NCBI RefSeq assembly: GCF_963576545.1
Contig: NC_083646.1
Location: 15,603,238 to 15,667,237, forward strand
Length of the DNA stretch: 64,000 nt
Reading direction: 5' to 3'
Origin: Limanda limanda
Taxonomy: Eukaryota; Chordata; Actinopteri; Pleuronectiformes; Pleuronectidae
Numbering within the stretch: the first letter of the stretch is position 1; each line of letters begins with the position of its first letter. A program made the position numbers and the translations under genes. Shown here piece by piece: positions 57,705 to 64,000 of this stretch. The notes beneath the pieces were generated by a model. That model did no database searches. It had not been told where the DNA came from and was given only the letters and a program-made list of their open reading frames with translations.

Positions 57705-57969
57705 TTAGTTGGAGGACATGTTGCTGCGATTCCAGGCGTTGTAGTTGCACGCCTTGGTGTAGACTCCAGGCTTGTTCTTCTGGGCACAGCCGTAGCCCCA
57801 GGACATCACACCCTGCAGCTGACCGTCTCTCAGGGGCCAGAGTCTCCCTGACAGGACACACACAGAGAACAAGACGTGAGCAGAGGTGTCCTCAGTTTTG
57901 ATACCTCCACCTGAAGAAACAGTGAAGATGACTTTTTAATCTTGTCATCCTCATCAATGGGAGCAGCAA
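57705..57969 (-). pseudogene. Trypsin pseudogene 4, internally deleted
   Basis: On the minus strand it begins with the start of trypsin exon 2, coding [10 protein letters not shown] (57938-57968), and jumps directly into intron-4 sequence. It then enters exon 5, which still encodes [16 protein letters not shown] and ends at TAA (57705-57707). Exons 3 and 4, most of exon 2 and exon 1 are gone, so the catalytic His and Asp are lost. The exon-5 segment that should encode GDSGGPVVC has a deletion that removes GGP and shifts the frame. It cannot make a protease. Confidence 0.9.
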
Positions 57970-58698
57970 CTTCCAGGAGTATGAATTACTTCTTGATTAT
58001 TATTATAATTATTATATTCTATAACTAAAGAGGTTAAACACAACAGTAGGAGATGCAGTGTGTGAATATACAGCACTCCTCAGCTTTTTTTTATCCTCTA
58101 TCTCTCAAGGTCTCCATGCACTGAGCGCTGCGATTAAACATTATCCAACCTGGGAAACAGCAATCTGGTGAACACGTGTTGTGTACGCTAACCTTTAAAT
58201 AACTACCTGTGCATTACATACTGAAGAGAGATACTGAGAAGGGGAAGCAGACAAAAATAACTTGTTGAGTTTAAGTGTATATTTGAAGTGGAATTAGACT
58301 TTAACAAGTATGTACTTCTGAGGACAATATGCCACAATGCAAATTTAGCCTTTAAGCTACTGCTTTTTAGATTATTGTCGCAAACTCAATAAGATCTTAA
58401 TCTTGGCTAACTTCCTGATCATTTCAGTAAAATGATGTGGATTATAAAGGGAAATTCACTCAAAATACTGAGACAGATATTTTTATGCATCATTAATACA
58501 TTTTATTGTAAATTCGCCATATTCAGCTGATCAGCTTTGACTGTCTCGGTGAACTGGAATGAACTTATCTGAGGTGAACAGTGTTAGTCAGATCCTTTCT
58601 TTGAGTTTACAGCTCCATATCTTTTTCTTCTTTGTTGATGTACGTATTTAGTGTAGTGTCAGTGTCTCCTTTAGACCCTACACAGAACAGAGCAAATA
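57970..58698. other. Intergenic, nothing recognised
   Basis: AT-rich, short ATT repeats at 57990-58020. No gene, RNA or repeat ends recognised. Confidence 0.45.
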
Positions 58699-59034
58699 CA
58701 CAGGCGGAGGACTAGTGGCAGAAACTTGGACTATGGGCAGAAAAGGTCTCTGGTTCGACTCCACGGAGAAACGACAAAAAGACGAACCTGGATGGATCTG
58801 TCCAAAAAAATCCAAGTAGATTCTCCCTACCCTGTCTAGTGCCCCTGAGCAAGGCACCTAACTCCCCCAACATCTGCTCCCCGGGCGCCGTATATGGCTG
58901 CCCACTGCTCTGTGTTTCCTGCACCAGATGGGTTAAAAGCAGAGGTTAAATTTCCCTACAATTGCATGAGTGTGCTTGTGCATGTCTGTGCATGTGTTTG
59001 GGACAAATAAATGTATCTTAATCTTAATGGAGAT
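58699..59034 (+). mobile_element. tRNA-derived SINE
   Basis: The head has an A-box-like TAGTGGCAGAAACTTGG and the B box GGTTCGACTCC, the internal promoter of RNA polymerase III. The body has GTGCCCCTGAGCAAGGCACC, common in fish SINEs, followed by CATGTGTTTGGGACAAATAA and a TTAATCTTAATGG-type end. Boundaries are approximate. Confidence 0.75.
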
Positions 59035-59098
59035 AACAATAAATAAAATGAATAATAGCTAATAGCTCTTATAATTCTAAGGATTCAATAAAGTTGTT

Positions 59099-59440
59099 TT
59101 CTTCTCAAGATTCAAGAGTTTATTATCAAATGCACAACAATAACATTAAGCAGTCGCTGGCAATGAAATGCTTGAGTCACAGGCTCTCTTCTAGCAATGC
59201 TCAAGTAATTACAACCATAAAATAGAAATAGTTTAAAATAGAATAAAATAGAATATCAAAAATTTTAAATAGAAAATTAAATATATATAAATATATATAT
59301 ATTTATATATAGCTGAAGAAAAAAAACAATAGTGCAATTATGTGCAATAGTGCAAATATGCCACGGTGCTGGCTGGTTTGGCTCCATGTACATCAGGGGT
59401 CTGTACAACAATAAAGAATGTTTTAAGAAACACTGTGAAT
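59099..59440. repeat. Old interspersed repeat with AT-rich core
   Basis: CAAGATTCAAGAGTTTATTA and the following TCAAATGCACAACAATAAC resemble a dispersed fish repeat. An (AT)-rich palindromic stretch lies at 59278-59312. Class uncertain. Confidence 0.45.
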
Positions 59441-59529
59441 ACAGGCTGTGTTTTCATCCGTTCATACTTACAGATGAAAATAAACCGCTTCATTTCAGAC
59501 CACAAACACACATGAAGTCCATTTGTTCA

Positions 59530-59683
59530 ACATGTCCGACCTTCTGATTGGTCCCGAGCGCGGCCCCCCTCGGTGACGTCATCAGTAAGCGCCGCTGGTG
59601 GGTTTGTGTATCGGCTGCTGGGCGAACAGCTGCTCCGCCTGTGTGTTGCTGTTGTGTTTTCGCCCATGTGCTGTAATCACGAG
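59530..59683 (+). promoter_or_regulatory. Promoter and non-coding first exon of the Myb/SANT gene
   Basis: An inverted CCAAT box (ATTGG, about 59547), a GC-rich tract and a perfect cAMP-response element precede a CpG-rich exon. The exon ends at the donor CACGAG|GTAAGA (59683/59684). A likely next leader exon starts after CCTTTCAG at 59954. Both precede the coding start at 60406. Confidence 0.65.
59574..59581 (+). promoter_or_regulatory. Consensus CRE (TGACGTCA)
   Basis: Perfect palindromic CREB/ATF site in the CpG-rich promoter, about 100 bases before the first splice donor. CREs in TATA-less CpG promoters at this distance are commonly functional. Confidence 0.7.
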
Positions 59684-60405
59684 GTAAGAGACACACAGCC
59701 GTGTCCGCTTCCCCTTCGGCCGCACACAGCTGACACCGACACCTCACATAGAGCCGAGGCTAACAGCTAGCAGCTAACAGCTAGCTCCAGTGCAAGATCA
59801 GCACCTGATGTTATGCGGAATGCGCAGCCGTTGCGGACGTGGTGCAGACGAAAATGCGCATCGATGCGACAGAGTCGAGAAGCAATGCGACCGCGGCTGT
59901 GTGACGATGCGACGCGCTTGTAAGCAGTGTTGTGTTGTGTTGTTGCCTTTCAGCTCTGGAGGCGATGCTCTGCCTGGATGAGGCTTCTCACTGTCAAGCA
60001 GCCGCTCGGGGAGATGTAGCTCGCCAGCCCCCCCCAGGTGCTTTTAAAAGTCGGTGTGCAGATGTTTACAGTTGCACATCAGCATTCACGAAGATGACTG
60101 GAATGGATTGAAGTGGCTGCAGCTTGCCAGAGGTCTCGCTGCTCCAGTCATACACCACATGACTGCACCCCCCTCTGAGCTGCAGCCATGACTCCATTCA
60201 CATGAAGAAAAGTTTTTAAAAACATTAACAGATACTTTTGCTCATCATAAGCAGTCACGTCCCATAACAGTTTGATGCTGTACACTGTAGAGCCATGTCT
60301 CCAGGAGCAGGCTCGGTCAGACCCTGAACTGGTGTGGATGGGGAGGCAGCGGTCCCAATCAGAATTGGCCCACCAGTCAGTTCTGCTGTAAATCAGGTCT
60401 GACCC

Positions 60406-62327
60406 ATGACTGAGTACTACGAGGAGGGGGGGCTGCTGTACGAGCAATCACCTCCCATGCACATAAAAGTGGAGTCTCCAGAGGGACCCTTTGGAGGGGG
60501 GGGCTCGGAGAACGGCTTCCCCAGGGAGGATGAGGACTCGGAGGGCAGCTGTGACCAGAGCAATGGATTGCCGGGGGGGCTCCCGTTCAACGTGGTAGTG
60601 GTGCATCCCAACATCATGGCACCTGGCATGTCCTCAGACGACCTCTTGTCCATCGAGCAAAGTAAGCACTGAATTGGATTCAGAATATTATGGGAAACCA
60701 GCATCAGCCATTCACCTTGTTTATTTTTTGGATGTGGATGCAAATGAGAATAGTGTGTATAATATAAACACTTTATTAAACCGAGGTGTGCAGAAGACCC
60801 ACTATAATCCCTTAAGGAAGACTATGAGATAAATCTATTTTATCTAAGTGGTCCATGGCTTGTCAAATGTAGTTGTAATTTCTCTTCCACACGTGGTATA
60901 TTTAGCCTCACCTTGTATTTTCCTCTCCCTTTGGGCTGTCTTGTTGCCTCTCTATCTACAGACAGGGCTATGTCAGCTGCACTGGCTGCTGGTGGCTCTG
61001 GGAAAAGAAAGAGTCGTTTCAGTGGAGCAGAGCTGGAGGTGCTGGTGTCAGAAGTCACCCGGTGTGAGGGAGAGCTCTTTGGTCCTGCGGGGCGGCTCCG
61101 GCGGCGGGAGCGAGAGCGCATCTGGGCAGGAATCCTGGAGAGAGTCAACGCTGTATCCAGAGTCCCGCGTACTCTCCGTGAGGTGAAGAAACGCTGGGAT
61201 GATTTAAAGAGGCGGAATGGTGGCAGGCTGGCAGATGCCCGGCACCGAACCTGTTACTTGCCATCCAGCAGAGGGGCCTCCATGCTTGGACGTGCTTCGC
61301 AGCAAAGCTCCAGACTTCAGCAAGCCAGACAAAAGCAAAACACCCGACCAAAGCCCAGTTTTCCATGTTTCCCGGACTCAGATACAGGTAAAAATAAGTT
61401 TTCTAATTAATTATTTCAATGGCTTAGTAGAGTCTTAAGATGAAACTAATATCCACTCTGCTTCTGTCCAATGAAATGTTTTTTTCAGGTGTAGGAATGG
61501 AAGGATCAGAGAGAGATGGTTTAGAAAAAGACGAGGACAATCAAGAACGTGAGCGAGACATGGGAGAGCCTGAATGTGATGCAGAAGAGAACAGCATGGA
61601 GGAAAAATTGGGATTAGGACTGGGTCTAGGCATTGGGCCCCCCCCTCCATCCGAACGATGGCTGCCTCCTTCCCCGCTCTACAGTGCTCCTTTCCTCAAT
61701 GGCAGCCCTCAACCCAGTAGTCCTCAGCCATCGCTTGGAGCCCAGCAGGGTCCTCTTGAAGCCCCTCCACGCACCTCCTGGCTGGAAGATGAGCTGCGAG
61801 GATTAGGGGAAGCAGCAATACAACTGGGAAATAGGGTTGAAAAGAGTCTGCAGGATTTTGGGGAAGGTTTCAGACAGGACATGAGAACACTTGTTGCTTC
61901 ACAGGAGGCATTAACAGACAGTCTACAACAAAACAATGTCCTCTTACAAAGGCTGCTAGGAGTGCTTGAGGCCCAGCAACAACCACAGCAACATCGGGTT
62001 CAACAAGTGCATCAAACACAAACATCGCAACAGCACTTACAGGCACAGCCAGCTCTGCAGCAGCTGGAACCTATAGAACCACAACAACAGCAGCAGCGTG
62101 TTGAAACACTACAGCAGTCACATGAACAACCACAAACACAAATACAGCAGCAACCGCAGGTCACCCAGCATCCAAATAATCAGTCCGCCTCAGTGGTGGC
62201 ACCTGCTCCATCGTCCCCTGACACACGTGGCACTTTTCCTTCTGATCCACCCACAAACACAAGCGCAAGTGTGCAGAGGCCGCGGCGAGGAAGAGCTGCC
62301 GATCACAGACGCAGGAGACGACGTTGA
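60406..62327 (+). CDS. Myb/SANT-like (NAIF1/MYPOP-type) DNA-binding protein, 506 aa, three coding exons
   Basis: Exons 60406-60661, 60962-61387 and 61489-62327; donors GTAAGC and GTAAAA, acceptors TATCTACAG and TTTTTCAG, phases 1 and 1, giving one open frame. The N terminus has MHIKVESPEGP (SUMO-like IKVE). A Myb/SANT-like domain at about 103-180 reads RKSRFSGAELEVLVSEV then TLREVKKRWDDLKRRNGGRL, matching the domain family of NAIF1, MYPOP and Harbinger Myb-like proteins. A predicted amphipathic/coiled helix (about 330-392) carries GVLEAQQQ, followed by a Gln-rich tract to about 470 and a basic C terminus ending HRRRRRR. A Pro-rich segment (GPPPPSERWLPPSP) fits MYPOP, a profilin partner. I infer a nuclear transcription regulator; the exact orthologue is uncertain. 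Confidence 0.9.
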
Positions 62328-62891
62328 GAACAAAGTTCTTAATAATTCAAAGTGCACATTAAGCTTATTTGGAATTTCAAAATGTGACGAGAAGGTATGC
62401 TCTTTTTCTACTGACAGTATTTCTGTGAAAATGAACTGAGTTGTTTGGAGTTTTACTGCCTGCTCCAGACCAGTTATTCATCATGCACTTTTGTCTGTGA
62501 AGGACTAAAACAGAAAATGTATTTACATACAAGATAATGGTATGGCCTTAACATTATCTTGGTTCCTCTTACATATGAACATGTGCTGAAAGACTTCTGT
62601 GGAGTGACAGCCTCACTTGTGACTTTCAATATTCTGACAACATAATGTAGGTGCTGTTTAATATGCATGTCCCTGTACATGATTTGCAGAAGTGCTGCAA
62701 AGCTCATGTAGTCTTACTGGTTCAGTACTGTCTCAACTCTCCTGATACACTAACTGCATTGTCATAAAGTACTTGTAATCTGCAGTTGTTACCATATATT
62801 GTAGTTATACAGCTGTTGTAATGACCTGATTATATATGCTTGTGCTTTTTTAACAGTTTCATGATACAAACTTTTCCAGCTTTGGCTGGAC

Positions 62892-62897
62892 AATAAA
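62892..62897 (+). terminator. Poly(A) signal of the Myb/SANT gene
   Basis: AATAAA 565 bases after the stop codon; another lies near 63206. Either could end the transcript. Confidence 0.5.
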
Positions 62898-63440
62898 GTT
62901 AGAATGTGTTCTGTTCAGTGTGTTCTGAGATGCAAAAACTACCTTAAAAAATGAACGATTGGCTGATAAGACAAAACCCATCAGACGTCAAACCTCCCAG
63001 TAGGCTTCAGACTAACCTTCATATGTTTCTAGTGGACTTTAAAAGCATACACATGTATGTAGGGGCTATTTATTATTATAACCTTGCATGCAGTATGATG
63101 GATGTGTTTCTAGATTGTTGCTAACAGCATATGGCCATCTACATAGTTTTGCACAAGCTATATTTGATAGATAGCAAATGCTCTGATGAAATGTAACTCA
63201 AATTTAATAAAAGTCAGAAACTGACTGCAAATAAATCAACACCTGACTTGTGGATTTGTCAGTGATCATGTAAAAAAAGTTATTGTTAGTGGTTGGGCTG
63301 AAAAGTTTAGGTATGTTTGATTCATTCATTTGAGGAAGGTGTTTGGTGTGTTAAACATCAAAATCACAGCAGGAGCAGGAAAGGAAACAATCCCTTTATG
63401 TGTCCAATTATATTTTCTGAAATAATGAACCGCAGACAAC
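62898..63440. other. Short intergenic spacer
   Basis: AT-rich, no gene recognised. It leads into the promoter of the last gene; ACCGGAAGT (63474-63482) is an ETS-type site just upstream of that gene's start. Confidence 0.5.
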
Positions 63441-63556
63441 TGTCAGTAGAGAACGTCTTATTTTGAAAATCTCGACCGGAAGTCTGTCTCCTTGTTCGGC
63501 TGGTTAGCATCTAGCATGATCTGTGTGCTCTGGACGAGGGGGTGCATGGGTGAAAC

Positions 63557-63938
63557 ATGGCCGCCGCAGACCCGTCGGAGTCTCCCACACGACAGAAACA
63601 CCCTGCGGAGGATGTGGAGACGTGTGCGGAGAGGAGCCTGAAGCAGAGAGACGAACCCACCCGGAGCGGAAGCACCGAGAGCCGCCACGATGAGCGGGGA
63701 GTCGCTGCGGGCGAGGACCGCGGCGGTGTCGCCAGCCATTCGGGGGTTAGTGTCTCGTCCGGTGCTGGAGCAGACAACACGACATGTAATTCACCAGAGG
63801 ACCAGAGGACGGCCGGGAAAATGGCCGAGGTGGCGGGGAGCAAGCAGCGGGCTTTCGACTGGTCAGAAGACGAGGACGGAGAGGAGGAGGAGGAGGAAGA
63901 GGAGGCGCGATCACACAAGGAGGAAGATGATAAGAGTG
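63557..63938 (+). CDS. First coding exon of an unidentified acidic protein (partial)
   Basis: The ATG at 63557 lies in AACATGG, and the exon ends at the donor AGTG|GTAAGC (63938/63939) in phase 1. The encoded 127 residues begin MAAADPSESPTRQKHPAEDV. They are hydrophilic and contain RAFDWSEDEDG followed by a run of glutamates and a Lys/Asp-rich end (SHKEEDDKSG). An internal Met at residue 89 (AGKMAEVAG) could be an alternative start. The remainder lies outside the window. The acidic, disordered character suggests a nuclear or chromatin-associated protein, but I do not recognise it. Spacing of about 1.2 kb from the Myb/SANT stop suggests a compact same-strand neighbour. Confidence 0.7.
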
Positions 63939-64000
63939 GTAAGCTAACGTTCATAATGTATTTTACTATTAGCTTTAGCTTTCCGGCTAACCTGGGATGT

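Noticed and set aside
56699..57787. A 362-codon minus-strand frame as one gene
   Set aside because: It is a chance fusion: its first part is trypsin pseudogene exon 5 read out of frame, and the rest is a truncated LINE reverse transcriptase ended by a premature stop.
59278..59312. AT-rich palindrome as a replication origin or cruciform element
   Set aside because: Simple (AT)n-type low-complexity sequence inside an old repeat gives no support for function.
60148..60743. Minus-strand frames opposite the Myb/SANT first coding exon
   Set aside because: Shadows of the + strand coding exon and its leader; no signature.
62098..62439. 113-codon frame overlapping the end of the Myb/SANT gene
   Set aside because: It is a shifted frame of the Gln-rich tract; exon phase supports the other frame.

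Overview
The window looks like nuclear DNA of a teleost fish, probably a percomorph. The evidence is the set of cut-and-paste and LINE/SINE relics typical of fish genomes (hAT, Tc1, Harbinger-like, LINE tails built on TTGATTGA), fish-type anionic trypsin genes with five coding exons, and intron-rich genes behind CpG-rich first exons. Everything below was read by eye. Exon joins are inferred from splice consensus and reading-frame phase.

Left to right: (1) 740-1220 is a CpG-rich promoter/first-exon candidate, followed by about 13.8 kb packed with nested DNA transposons (2.3-14.1 kb). This stretch is probably intron 1 of the first zinc-finger gene. (2) Four C2H2 zinc-finger genes lie in a row on the + strand: a giant protein of about 2618 aa with about 50 fingers (15065-22921), a 978-aa protein with about 13 (28157-31093), a 537-aa protein (34219-35832) and a 1178-aa two-exon protein with 13 fingers and an AT-hook (40473-44372). 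The first three share a short hydrophobic motif followed by a finger pair. The second and third also share odd fingers with C-x-C spacing, so at least these look like diverged tandem paralogues. (3) From 46.5 to 58 kb there is a minus-strand trypsin array: three intact genes, one gutted pseudogene and one orphan promoter, broken up by LINE insertions. (4) On the + strand from 59.5 kb lies a three-exon Myb/SANT-domain (NAIF1/MYPOP-like) regulator, and at 63.5 kb the first coding exon of an unidentified acidic protein runs off the window.

The most unusual content is in the transposon-rich intron. Two copies of a non-autonomous hAT family carry pieces of a host gene recognisable as 2-aminoethanethiol dioxygenase (ado), including the iron-binding HxH segment. 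One copy sits inside a BED-finger hAT transposase gene that is itself flanked by a perfect 8-bp target duplication. Elsewhere a Harbinger-like element is inserted in a TTAA-flanked element whose uninterrupted sister copy lies in the same window, so the empty site can be read directly.

The zinc-finger and Myb/SANT proteins are presumably nuclear DNA-binding regulators. The trypsins are secreted pancreatic digestive proteases. Nothing in the sequence ties the two groups functionally; their adjacency looks like simple synteny.
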